Shown here one piece after another: positions 1 to 6,325 of a DNA stretch of 7,701 nt (positions within the stretch are counted from its first letter, which is position 1; each line of letters opens with the position of its first letter). The stretch is from assembly GCA_002405435.1 (NCBI GenBank), contig DHLU01000235.1, positions 25,201 through 32,901 of the forward strand, given 5' to 3'. The position numbers and the translations under genes were made by a program. The DNA is from Flavobacteriales bacterium UBA4660 (GTDB lineage Bacteria; Bacteroidota; Bacteroidia; Flavobacteriales_D; Sanyastnellaceae). The notes below the pieces were generated by a model that was given only the letters and a program-made list of their open reading frames with translations, did no database searches and had not been told where the DNA came from.

Positions 1-641
1 GTATGTACGTAGAGCATTTGATTAGCACCTACGGCCTCATTGAAAATAGAAATGCTGATCTCGTAAATGAGCGTCCCGGTGGGCACAGTCATCTGGGCAA
101 TCAGGATGCGGTTATCTGTGCCCGTCGGAAACCCGTTGACCGAGCCGTCGTTGGCCACAAACCACGCACCGTCTTCAACGGCCAGGTTTGGGTTGAGCTG
201 GTTCACGCCGGTGGCGCCGAGCGCATCGTTAAAGTCCGATGCGGGTGTTGAAATGGAGAATATCGTGCCACCAGGTGAGCAGGAAGAAGCGCGTCCCACG
301 GTCACGAAAGAGTCCCACTGAGACTCAGGAAAAAACGCGAAAAACCCGCAGTTGATGGCTGTGGCCACCACGCCACCGAAGGTTGTATTCCACACCGAAT
401 TCGGTTGGCAGGAACCCATTTTGAGGTGGTGCGTCGGAGAAGGCGCCGTGCTTCCGTAAACCGCACTCAGACGGTCGGTAGGATCCTGAAGCAAAGCATA
501 AATCCGGTACGTGGTATAACCGGACGGATAATTGGCCCCGAGCGGACCGGTGAAAACGGCCTCGTTAATCACACCCACCAGCTGGGCACGAACCATGACG
601 GACAAGAAAAGGGCAAAGCACAGTAGTAGTTGTCTTTTCAT
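1..641 (-). CDS. Secreted protein of unrecognised function, 3' end outside the window
   Basis: The frame is open from an ATG at 641-639 to the window edge, giving 213 codons without a stop; the C-terminus is missing. Residues 1-20 are a clear signal peptide: MKR, a hydrophobic run (LLLCFALFLSVMV), then RAQ, with likely cleavage before or after Gln20. The mature part begins with a segment containing TTYRIYALLQDPTDRLSAVYG at about 43-63, followed by WDSFVTVG near 109-116, DGAWFVAND near 157-165 and DNRILIAQMTV near 176-186. I recall a similar order of motifs (YRxY...DxxSAVYG, DSWVTIG, WFV, RVLIAQ) in extracellular proteins of Bacteroidota, often ending in a T9SS sorting domain, but cannot name a function. 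Cys78, Cys98 and Cys121 could form disulfides after export. No Shine-Dalgarno precedes the start, as is normal in this phylum. Gene reality is well supported by the signal peptide and codon structure; function is unknown. Confidence 0.85.
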   Translation of the reverse strand, partial: MKRQLLLCFALFLSVMVRAQLVGVINEAVFTGPLGANYPSGYTTYRIYALLQDPTDRLSAVYGSTAPSPTHHLKMGSCQPNSVWNTTFGGVVATAINCGFFAFFPESQWDSFVTVGRASSCSPGGTIFSISTPASDFNDALGATGVNQLNPNLAVEDGAWFVANDGSVNGFPTGTDNRILIAQMTVPTGTLIYEISISIFNEAVGANQMLYVH

Positions 642-703
642 AATCTTGATGAAATGAATTGATTGATTGTGTGTTTAGATTTCGATTACAAGAGTACAAA
701 CCC

Positions 704-745
704 AGCGGGGATGTCCCCGCTTCCAGGCCCCGTTTTATTAACGGG
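704..745 (-). terminator. Two short hairpins downstream of psuG, possible weak terminator
   Basis: Bases 704-710 (agcgggg) pair with 715-721 (ccccgct) around a four-base loop. Bases 729-734 (cccgtt) pair with 740-745 (aacggg) around a five-base loop. On the minus strand they lie 24-65 bases after the psuG stop. The GC-rich hairpin is followed by GGGTTTGT, only a poor T-tract, so this is at best a weak intrinsic terminator. The remainder of the 127-base gap (642-768) is the upstream region of the secreted-protein gene; I see no convincing TAnnTTTG promoter box in it. Confidence 0.35.
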
Positions 746-768
746 AATATGTTTGGCGGGCCGGTTTG

Positions 769-1662
769 TCAAGACAGTTCCTTTACCAGCGCGCCCGCAA
801 CTGAAGCCGCCAGTGAAGCATTGTTTACGGCTAATTTCCTGTTTACCGACTGACTTCTGCCTTTTGTCGCCTCATTTAGGCGTTTGAGCAATGATGGAGT
901 GAGGTCTTTACCCCTTAGCGGCGAGGCCTCCTGCAACGCCCGTTCGATGTAGGGTTCGATGTCGTGCCTGGCTATGGCATGGCTGGCGGGTACCGGATTG
1001 GCAATCAACACCCCGCCTGCCTGCGGGAGCGACCAGTGCGCGTGCAGCATGCGGGCCAGGGCTTCCGGGGAATCCAGCGTGAGTGGCACTTCAAGGCCCG
1101 AATCGACCGAATAAAAAGCCGGGAACGCGCGCGTTTTGTAGCCGATTACCGGCACAGACAAGGCCTCCAGCCGTTCGAGGGTGCGGGGCAAATCAAGAAT
1201 GGCCTTGGCACCGGCTGATACCACGGCCACCTGTGTGCGCGATAGTTCGAGCAGGTCGGCCGATTCGTCACCGCTGTCTCCGCGGTGCACGCCGCCAATA
1301 CCGCCGGTGGCAAATACCCGTATACCCGCCATGGCTGCCAGCACCATGGTCGCCGATACGGTAGTAGCCCCGGTTACCGAGGACGCCAAAGCCCAACCAA
1401 TATCGCGCGTGGCAATTTTTTCAGCAGGACCCGCAGCGAGCCTTTCCAGCGACCGTGCATCCAGTCCGATAACCGCAGCCCCGTCCATCAATGCAATGGT
1501 GGCGGGCACCGCTCCCCCCGCCCTGACCGCTTGTTCGAGTTCGGCTGCCACGGCCAGGTTCTCAGGATACGGCATGCCGTGGGCAATGATCGTGCTTTCC
1601 AGCGCTACCACGGGGTGACGGTGCACGAGGGCCTCCCTGACTTCTTCAGATACAAGCAGCAT
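769..1662 (-). CDS. psuG: Pseudouridine-5'-phosphate glycosidase PsuG
   Basis: This cytosolic enzyme reversibly splits pseudouridine 5'-phosphate, breaking its C-C glycosidic bond, into uracil and ribose 5-phosphate; the family uses Mn2+. The 297-residue length is close to the E. coli protein (312). Landmark motifs are present: VALESTIIAHGMPYPEN (19-35), VPATIALMDG (52-61), SSVTGATTVSATM (94-106), ATGGIGGVHRG (118-128), SADL (134-137) and VSAGAKAILD (148-157). By alignment from memory to E. coli PsuG, Glu22, Lys82, Asp136 and Lys153 correspond to Glu31, Lys93, Asp149 and the Schiff-base Lys166, so the active site looks intact. The C-terminal pattern GKDLTP...VNN also fits. The ATG at 1662-1660 puts the family N-terminus at the usual place; another ATG 7 bases upstream is out of frame. 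The gene lies 83 bases after obg on the same strand and may be co-transcribed. The usual partner, pseudouridine kinase PsuK, is not in the window, and there is no fusion to one. Confidence 0.95.
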   Translation of the reverse strand: MLLVSEEVREALVHRHPVVALESTIIAHGMPYPENLAVAAELEQAVRAGGAVPATIALMDGAAVIGLDARSLERLAAGPAEKIATRDIGWALASSVTGATTVSATMVLAAMAGIRVFATGGIGGVHRGDSGDESADLLELSRTQVAVVSAGAKAILDLPRTLERLEALSVPVIGYKTRAFPAFYSVDSGLEVPLTLDSPEALARMLHAHWSLPQAGGVLIANPVPASHAIARHDIEPYIERALQEASPLRGKDLTPSLLKRLNEATKGRSQSVNRKLAVNNASLAASVAGALVKELS

Positions 1663-1745
1663 GCGACATCAGGAGCAAATGGGATGGTGCGTGGGTATTC
1701 AACAACATATCAGGTGTCGCCGGTGTATCCGGCGCGACATTCAGG
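1663..1745 (-). other. obg-psuG spacer with flanking imperfect repeats
   Basis: On the plus strand gcgacatcagg (1663-1673) and gcgacattcagg (1734-1745) are the same 11-mer apart from one inserted t. They sit at the two extreme edges of the spacer: one touches the psuG start codon, the other touches the obg stop codon. An inverted related copy, tcaggtgtcgc, lies at 1710-1720. The repeats are seen directly. Whether they are a duplication, a small mobile remnant or chance is not decidable here. No strong promoter box was found in the spacer. Confidence 0.4.
1715..1739 (-). other. Stem-loop between obg and psuG
   Basis: Bases 1715-1723 (tgtcgccgg) pair with 1729-1739 (ccggcgcgaca), with one bulged base and a five-base loop, giving a nine-pair GC-rich stem. 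On the minus strand it begins 6 bases after the obg stop. No T-tract follows, so it does not look like an intrinsic terminator. It could stabilise the obg 3' end or set the ratio of psuG to obg message; that role is inference. Confidence 0.4.
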
Positions 1746-2738
1746 TCATGCGTGCATGAGGGCCCAGAGCATATCCTTCAACTTGTCTATACCCTGCCCT
1801 GTCAGCGACGAAATAAACACATGCGGTATGCCCTGGGGCAAGGTAGCCTCCATCTGGCGCATGAGTTCATCATCCAGCATATCGCTTTTGGTGACGGCCA
1901 GCATGCGCTGCTTATGGAGCAGCTCCGGGTTGTACTTCTTTAACTCGTTTAACAAGACCTGGTACTCCTTGTCTGGATCTGCCGAGTCACAGGCAATCAT
2001 AAACAACAGGGTGCTGTTTCGTTCAATATGGCGCAGGAAACGGTGTCCGAGCCCACGCCCTTCCGCAGCGCCCTCGATAATACCGGGGATATCGGCCATC
2101 ACAAAGGAGCGGTCTCCGCGGTAACGCACCATGCCGAGGTTGGGCACCAGCGTGGTAAAGGGGTAGTCAGCAATTTCCGGCTTGGCTGCACTGACGACCG
2201 AAAGCAAGGTACTCTTTCCAGCGTTGGGGAAGCCCACCAGGCCTACGTCGGCCAGCACTTTCAATTCGAGAATCTTCCAGATTTCCCTGCCCGGTTCACC
2301 GGGTTGGGCATGGTCAGGCGCCTGGTTGGTTGAGGTTTTAAAATGGTGGTTGCCCAGCCCGCCGCGACCGCCTGACACCAGTATGCGCTCCTCGCCGTCT
2401 TCGGTAATTTCAAATTCCACCGCACCGGACTCCGCATCGCGGGCCACTGTGCCCAGGGGAACCAGCAAGACCTCATCGGCTCCCTGCTTGCCCGATTTCA
2501 AGGCACTGGAACCATTGGCGCCCGGCTCAGCGATAACATGCTTGCGGTATTTGAGGTGCAACAGCGTCCATACATCCTTACTGCCGCGCAACAGAATGTG
2601 TCCGCCGCGGCCTCCATCGCCTCCGTCGGGACCGCCCATCGGAACAAACTTTTCCCTGCGGAAATGCCTTGAACCCGCACCTCCCTTGCCTGAACGGCAA
2701 CAGATTTTCACATAATCGACAAAATTGCTCTCCGCCAC
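1746..2738 (-). CDS. obg: Obg-family GTPase (ObgE/CgtA), ribosome assembly factor
   Basis: Obg is an essential GTPase that binds the 50S subunit during late assembly and links it to the nucleotide (ppGpp) state of the cell. The 330-residue protein has the glycine-rich Obg domain at about 1-158 ([20 protein letters not shown] at 18-37 and [12 protein letters not shown] at 35-46) and a G domain at about 160-330. G1 is GFPNAGKST (169-177), G2 is the Thr pair in YPFTTL (192-197), G3 is DIPG (216-219), G4 is TKSD (283-286) instead of the textbook NKxD, and G5 is SSLTG (310-314). The TKSD variant is, as I recall, normal in Bacteroidota Obg. It lacks the long acidic C-terminal extension of E. coli ObgE. 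The start is GTG at 2738-2736; an excellent ribosome-binding site and the conserved N-terminus (FVDYVKI) support it. It lies 31 bases after adk, a conserved pairing in the phylum, so one transcript is likely. Confidence 0.97.
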   Translation of the reverse strand: MAESNFVDYVKICCRSGKGGAGSRHFRREKFVPMGGPDGGDGGRGGHILLRGSKDVWTLLHLKYRKHVIAEPGANGSSALKSGKQGADEVLLVPLGTVARDAESGAVEFEITEDGEERILVSGGRGGLGNHHFKTSTNQAPDHAQPGEPGREIWKILELKVLADVGLVGFPNAGKSTLLSVVSAAKPEIADYPFTTLVPNLGMVRYRGDRSFVMADIPGIIEGAAEGRGLGHRFLRHIERNSTLLFMIACDSADPDKEYQVLLNELKKYNPELLHKQRMLAVTKSDMLDDELMRQMEATLPQGIPHVFISSLTGQGIDKLKDMLWALMHA

Positions 2739-2743
2739 GTGTT

Positions 2744-2748
2744 CCTCC
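2744..2748 (-). promoter_or_regulatory. Strong Shine-Dalgarno of obg
   Basis: On the minus strand the sequence reads GGGGAGGAACAC directly before the GTG start of obg, so GGAGG stands 5 bases from the start codon. The other starts in this window have no comparable site. The site fixes the GTG at 2738 as the start. Confidence 0.75.
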
Positions 2749-2769
2749 CCTTGCTATCTTGTATGCCTG

Positions 2770-4047
2770 TCAGCGCTTTTTCTTTTTGCCGGCAACGCTG
2801 CGGGACTTGCTCCCTTGTTTTTTTCCGGTTGCCTTCGCCGCTGAGGATTTTCCTTTGGGTGCTCCAACCGCTCTGCCCGCCTTTTTTACCGCCGGCCTGC
2901 GCGTTGAAACGGACGACGATTTTCCGCGGGCCGAAGCCGCGGATTTCGAACCCTTGCCCTTTGCAGGGGCCACTGCTTTGGGACGCCCGCTATACACCGG
3001 CTTTTTGGCTGACTTTTTTGTCCCTTTTGCGGCCGCCTTCTTTGTGACCTTCACAGCCGCTTTCTTCACCACCTTCTTCACAATCTTTTTCACCGCAGCC
3101 TTTTTTGTCACCTTCTTCACGGCAGCCTTTTTTACCACCTTCTTCACGGCGGTTTTCTTGACGACCTTTTCGGGGGCGGGCTTGACAACCACTTTTTTGG
3201 TGGTCTTTTTAGCCGTTTTCTTGCTGTTGCCCACCAAGGCAGCCGGTTTTTTCACGGCAGCGGCCTTGGGCGACGGGGAAGCAGGTGTTGCCTTTTTCGC
3301 CGCAGGGGCCGTTTTTTTCTCAGCGGGGGCGGGTGCCGGTTTCTTGGCTATGGCAACCGGTTTCTTGGCAGCAGGTGCAGCTGCCGTTTTCTTCACAGCA
3401 GGTGCCGGCTCCACCACGGGTCTGAAGATGGGTTTTTCCACCACCGGCGCATACACGACCACATTGGGTTTGTGCTTCAGTTTGTCAACCTCATGGTTGA
3501 TGCGTTCTGCGATATCATCCACTGATCCGAGACCATGGATGGCTACATATTTTTTCTGCTTCTTGTAATAACCGGCAACCGGCGCCGTCTCCGTGCGGTA
3601 GACCTGCAAGCGGTTGTTGATGATGTCGGGATCCATGTCGTCGGGGCGACCACTGACATCGCCGCGGTGAACCAGCCGCTTTTTCAATTCCTCTTCCGGC
3701 ACTTCCAGCGCAATCATCGCAGAGATGCCATCTCCACGCCCGGCCATGAACTCATCGAGGGCCTCCGCCTGCGCTTCCGTGCGCGGGAAACCATCGAATA
3801 TGAATCCATGCGCACCGGGGTGTTTTTTCAACTCCTCACCCAGCATGCCGATGGTGATACCGTCGGGCACCAAGGCACCCCGCTCCATAAAACTTCTCGC
3901 TTGACGGCCCAGGTCGGTTTCTTCCCTGATGTTCCACCGGAAAATATCCCCTGTGCTCAGATGAACAAGGTTGTAACGCTCAACCAGGCGGGCACTTTGG
4001 GTGCCTTTGCCGGCACCGGGAGGACCAAATAGGACAATGTTAAGCAT
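2770..4047 (-). CDS. adk: Adenylate kinase with a long histone-H1-like Lys/Ala-rich C-terminal tail
   Basis: Residues 1-192 are a complete short-type adenylate kinase (ATP + AMP <=> 2 ADP). The P-loop is GPPGAGKGT (8-16), the AMP-binding segment begins LSTGDIFRW (30-38), DGFPRT is at 85-90, and the short lid carries HRGDVSGRPDD (127-137) with DIINNRLQVYRTET (141-154). No zinc-binding lid cysteines are present. Ordinary short-type enzymes end near residue 190. Here the same frame continues for another 233 residues without a stop. By hand count, residues 194-425 hold about 63 Lys and 8 Arg but only 4 Glu and no Asp, the rest being mostly Ala, Pro, Val, Ser, Thr and Gly; the protein ends KKKKR. 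The tail has no Met, so no ATG-initiated separate product is possible. It resembles histone-H1-like, AlgP-like or Hc1-like basic tails and is probably disordered and nucleic-acid or ribosome binding; that role is inference. The start has no Shine-Dalgarno but exactly fits the family N-terminus. Confidence 0.96.
   Translation of the reverse strand: MLNIVLFGPPGAGKGTQSARLVERYNLVHLSTGDIFRWNIREETDLGRQARSFMERGALVPDGITIGMLGEELKKHPGAHGFIFDGFPRTEAQAEALDEFMAGRGDGISAMIALEVPEEELKKRLVHRGDVSGRPDDMDPDIINNRLQVYRTETAPVAGYYKKQKKYVAIHGLGSVDDIAERINHEVDKLKHKPNVVVYAPVVEKPIFRPVVEPAPAVKKTAAAPAAKKPVAIAKKPAPAPAEKKTAPAAKKATPASPSPKAAAVKKPAALVGNSKKTAKKTTKKVVVKPAPEKVVKKTAVKKVVKKAAVKKVTKKAAVKKIVKKVVKKAAVKVTKKAAAKGTKKSAKKPVYSGRPKAVAPAKGKGSKSAASARGKSSSVSTRRPAVKKAGRAVGAPKGKSSAAKATGKKQGSKSRSVAGKKKKR
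3001..3165 (-). repeat. Nine-residue (27-base) repeat array in the adenylate kinase tail
   Basis: Residues 295-349 of the adk product are built from near-identical units: VVKKTAVKK, VVKKAAVKK, VTKKAAVKK, then IVKK, VVKKAAVK, VTKKAAAK and GTKKSAKK. At the DNA level the first three are adjacent 27-base units differing mostly at synonymous or single sites, which suggests tandem duplication. The alternation of KK pairs with small or beta-branched residues is typical of H1-type basic tails. Such arrays tend to vary in copy number between strains by slippage; that is inference here. Confidence 0.8.
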
Positions 4048-4081
4048 GGATAAGGTTTGGATGATTCAGAAATAGGATGGA

Positions 4082-4089
4082 CAAACTTA
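4082..4089 (-). promoter_or_regulatory. Probable Bacteroidota-type -7 promoter box for adk-obg(-psuG)
   Basis: On the minus strand the bases read TAAGTTTG, an exact match to the Bacteroidota -7 consensus TAnnTTTG, ending 34 bases before the adk ATG. No clear TTTG-type -33 element lies about 19-20 bases upstream, which lowers confidence. It sits in the 128-base divergent region 4048-4175, which also has to hold the promoter of the plus-strand gene. For that direction I see only an AT-rich stretch (TATAAATG at 4153-4160), too degenerate to call. Confidence 0.4.
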
Positions 4090-4175
4090 AGAGCGTAAGC
4101 TGTAAAAACGCATTTTTCACAAATAAAACGGAACAAGTGGCCCATTTTCAAGTATAAATGGAAAAATACGTGGGA

Positions 4176-6323
4176 ATGAAAAACTTGATTGCCTCGGCTT
4201 TTGGGGCTATCTTATTGGTTAACAGTGTCTTTTCTCAAAGCACTTTTCAGCGCACCTACGGACTGGCCGGAGCCGATCTCATGGTGTTTGATGCCATCGA
4301 GACCAGCGACGGGGGCATGGCCATGGCAGGCCTCTATGTCGGAAGCGAGGGCGAGGTGGCCATGCTGGTCAAACTCGATTGCCTCGGTGCAGTCGCCTGG
4401 ACCCGCGCCTGCGGAGTGGCCGGGGCCGACCACAACACCCACATCCGCATCATGGAAACCTCCGACCAGCGGCTGGTGATGGTGAATGCCACCGGAAATT
4501 TTCTGGCCAATACCCAGGACGTTGTGCTGACCGTTAGCGCCCTCGATGGCAGCCCCCTCTGGCAACGAAGCTATGGCGGCAGCGGCAATGACGCGGGCAA
4601 CGGTATCATACAGTCTGCCGACGGAAACTATGTGGTCTGCGGCAATACCGGTGCTTATGGCACTGATGCCGGAACGGCCTACGAGGATGCTTTTGTGATG
4701 AAAATTGATGCAGGTGGCAATGTGCTCTGGTCAGTCACGCTGGGCAACGCCGCTGTGAATGACGGCGCGTTCAGCCTCGACGAGGATATGGCCTCCGGAA
4801 ACCTGTTGGTGGGGGGCCGCATGACCGCGAACGGAAGCACCTATGCCATGCTGGCCTCCGTCAGCGGTACCGGTACCGTACAGTGGGTCAGGGGCTACGG
4901 CGCCGACAACCACGCCACTACCGGGTTCGCCGTGCGGGTAGACTACGACGGCCAGTACCTGCTGGCCGGAAGCAGTACGCTCGCGGGTAGCGACTACACG
5001 GCGGCCACCGACCCCTTTCTGATTAAGGTAGCACCGGCCACCGGCGATACCCTGTGGACACGGCTGTACGCACCCTACGATGCCGGACCTGACCATGCCA
5101 CGGGCATTGCACTGGCAGCCGACAGCAGCAGCTACATCCTCTCAGTGGCAACGGCCTCTTACGCCGCTTTTACTTCCGGCGAGATCCCCGATAAGCACGC
5201 CCTCTTTGCCACCGGCACCGATGGCATGCTCATGGCTGCAACCCTTTACAATGCCGGAGGATCCCTCTATCCCCATGTGCGCCGCACCGCCGACGGCGGC
5301 GTATTGCTCTCTGGCTACAGCAACCAGTACACCGACCCCTGCTGCCACTTCCAGCCGCTGCTGGTCAAGACAGATGCCGCCCTGCAGAGTGGTTGCAACG
5401 AAGGGGCCGTTACTGCGGAAACCGGCTATGCCTGGGGTGCATGGAACGTTATCGCTCCCACCCTCGAGACCGGCACCGGCTTTACCGCCGTCGAATTCTC
5501 GGGCGAGGGCGTGTTGTCTTTTCCAACAGCACAGACGCTGTGCGAAAACCCGCCCGGACTGCTCGCCGCATTTGAGTGGGAAGGCCATTGCGCCGGCGAT
5601 TCCATTTCGTTTTTCGACCTGAGCACCGGCAATGTGGATCAGTGGCTGTGGGATTTTGGCAACGGGCAAACCAGCACAGCGCAGAACCCCAAGGTCGTCT
5701 TCGGCAGCCATGCAACCTATGAAGTGACCCTCACCCTATCGAACAGCTGTCAGTCTGTTTCGGCTACCGAAGAGGTGGTAATTCTCTTTTCTCCCGCAGC
5801 CGATGCAGGACCCGACTGGCAGATCGTCGAGGGCAACGAAACCGAACTGGGCGGCAACCCCACAGGACCCACCAGTGCGTCATTTCAGTGGTTTCCTCCC
5901 CAAAGTCTCGACAACCCGAACATCCAGAATCCAGACGCCTTTCCCGATATCACCACCCAATACCAGGTGCTGGTCACCATGCCCAACGGTTGCAGTGCGC
6001 TTGACAGCGTAATGGTGATTGTCATTGAAAAGCCCCCGGTCGATACCAGCGGCAGTCTTTTTGTTCCCACTGTATTCTCGCCCAACAACGATGGCACCAA
6101 CGACCTGCTGTGGGTATTCGGAGGTCCCTTTACCGCCTTCAGCATTGAAATTTTCAACCGATGGGGAGAACTGGTTTTCGAATCCGATGACCAGTTCAAG
6201 GCATGGGATGGCAAATTCAGAGGAACCGACTGCCAGATAGGGGCCTACTATTTCAGCCTGCTCGTGCGCACTCCCAACGGAACTGAATCAAGAAAGACAG
6301 GCAATATCACCCTATTCAGGTAG
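4176..6323 (+). CDS. Large secreted propeller-PKD protein with T9SS type-B sorting domain
   Basis: I chose the ATG at 4176 because it gives a standard signal peptide (residues 1-20, MKNLIASAFGAILLVNSVFS, likely cleaved before Gln21); an in-frame ATG at 4158 would add six residues before it. The product is 715 residues. Residues 22-404 contain seven degenerate repeats of 50-60 residues, each with a W-x-R-x-Y-G-like or equivalent strand, a (T/S)(S/A)DG(G/N)-like turn, (V/L)(L/V/A)xG and a KxDxxG-like end; seven units suggest a seven-bladed beta-propeller. A PKD domain follows (about 464-538, with WLWDFGNGQTST), then an Ig-like domain (539-620). The gliding-motility/T9SS type-B C-terminal domain (CHU_C) occupies 627-715, with VPTVFSPNNDGTND, FNRWGELVFES and WDGKF. 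The protein is therefore probably exported by Sec, then through the T9SS, and shown at the surface or released. The partner gene starts 2 bases later. Ligand or enzymatic activity is unknown; no catalytic motif was seen. Confidence 0.93.
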   Translation: MKNLIASAFGAILLVNSVFSQSTFQRTYGLAGADLMVFDAIETSDGGMAMAGLYVGSEGEVAMLVKLDCLGAVAWTRACGVAGADHNTHIRIMETSDQRLVMVNATGNFLANTQDVVLTVSALDGSPLWQRSYGGSGNDAGNGIIQSADGNYVVCGNTGAYGTDAGTAYEDAFVMKIDAGGNVLWSVTLGNAAVNDGAFSLDEDMASGNLLVGGRMTANGSTYAMLASVSGTGTVQWVRGYGADNHATTGFAVRVDYDGQYLLAGSSTLAGSDYTAATDPFLIKVAPATGDTLWTRLYAPYDAGPDHATGIALAADSSSYILSVATASYAAFTSGEIPDKHALFATGTDGMLMAATLYNAGGSLYPHVRRTADGGVLLSGYSNQYTDPCCHFQPLLVKTDAALQSGCNEGAVTAETGYAWGAWNVIAPTLETGTGFTAVEFSGEGVLSFPTAQTLCENPPGLLAAFEWEGHCAGDSISFFDLSTGNVDQWLWDFGNGQTSTAQNPKVVFGSHATYEVTLTLSNSCQSVSATEEVVILFSPAADAGPDWQIVEGNETELGGNPTGPTSASFQWFPPQSLDNPNIQNPDAFPDITTQYQVLVTMPNGCSALDSVMVIVIEKPPVDTSGSLFVPTVFSPNNDGTNDLLWVFGGPFTAFSIEIFNRWGELVFESDDQFKAWDGKFRGTDCQIGAYYFSLLVRTPNGTESRKTGNITLFR

Positions 6324-6325
6324 CC

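Noticed and set aside
1285..2124. Plus-strand open frame of 279 codons antisense to psuG and obg
   Set aside because: Both minus-strand genes are unmistakable. The antisense product has no recognisable domain and the frame is explained by the high GC content.
2739..2769. Search for a terminator or small gene between adk and obg
   Set aside because: The 31 bases contain only the obg Shine-Dalgarno; no hairpin or reading frame.
3469..3490. Possible frameshift or assembly join between the kinase and its basic tail
   Set aside because: The frame continues smoothly through helix-like residues (RINHEVDKLKHKP) with the same codon style, and no stop, homopolymer or Met is present at the junction.
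2669..3568. Long plus-strand open frame of 299 codons, rich in Phe and Thr, opposite the adk tail
   Set aside because: It is the antisense reading of the repetitive Lys/Ala codons (AAG/AAA read as CTT/TTT), has no plausible start context and overlaps two well-supported genes.
4865..4878. Perfect 14-base palindrome cggtaccggtaccg
   Set aside because: It lies inside the propeller gene and simply encodes Ser/Gly/Thr-rich repeat residues; no sign of a regulatory role.
5142..5711. Minus-strand open frame of 189 codons inside the propeller-PKD gene
   Set aside because: It is a shadow of a clear plus-strand coding region with consistent domain content; no domain or start signal was seen.
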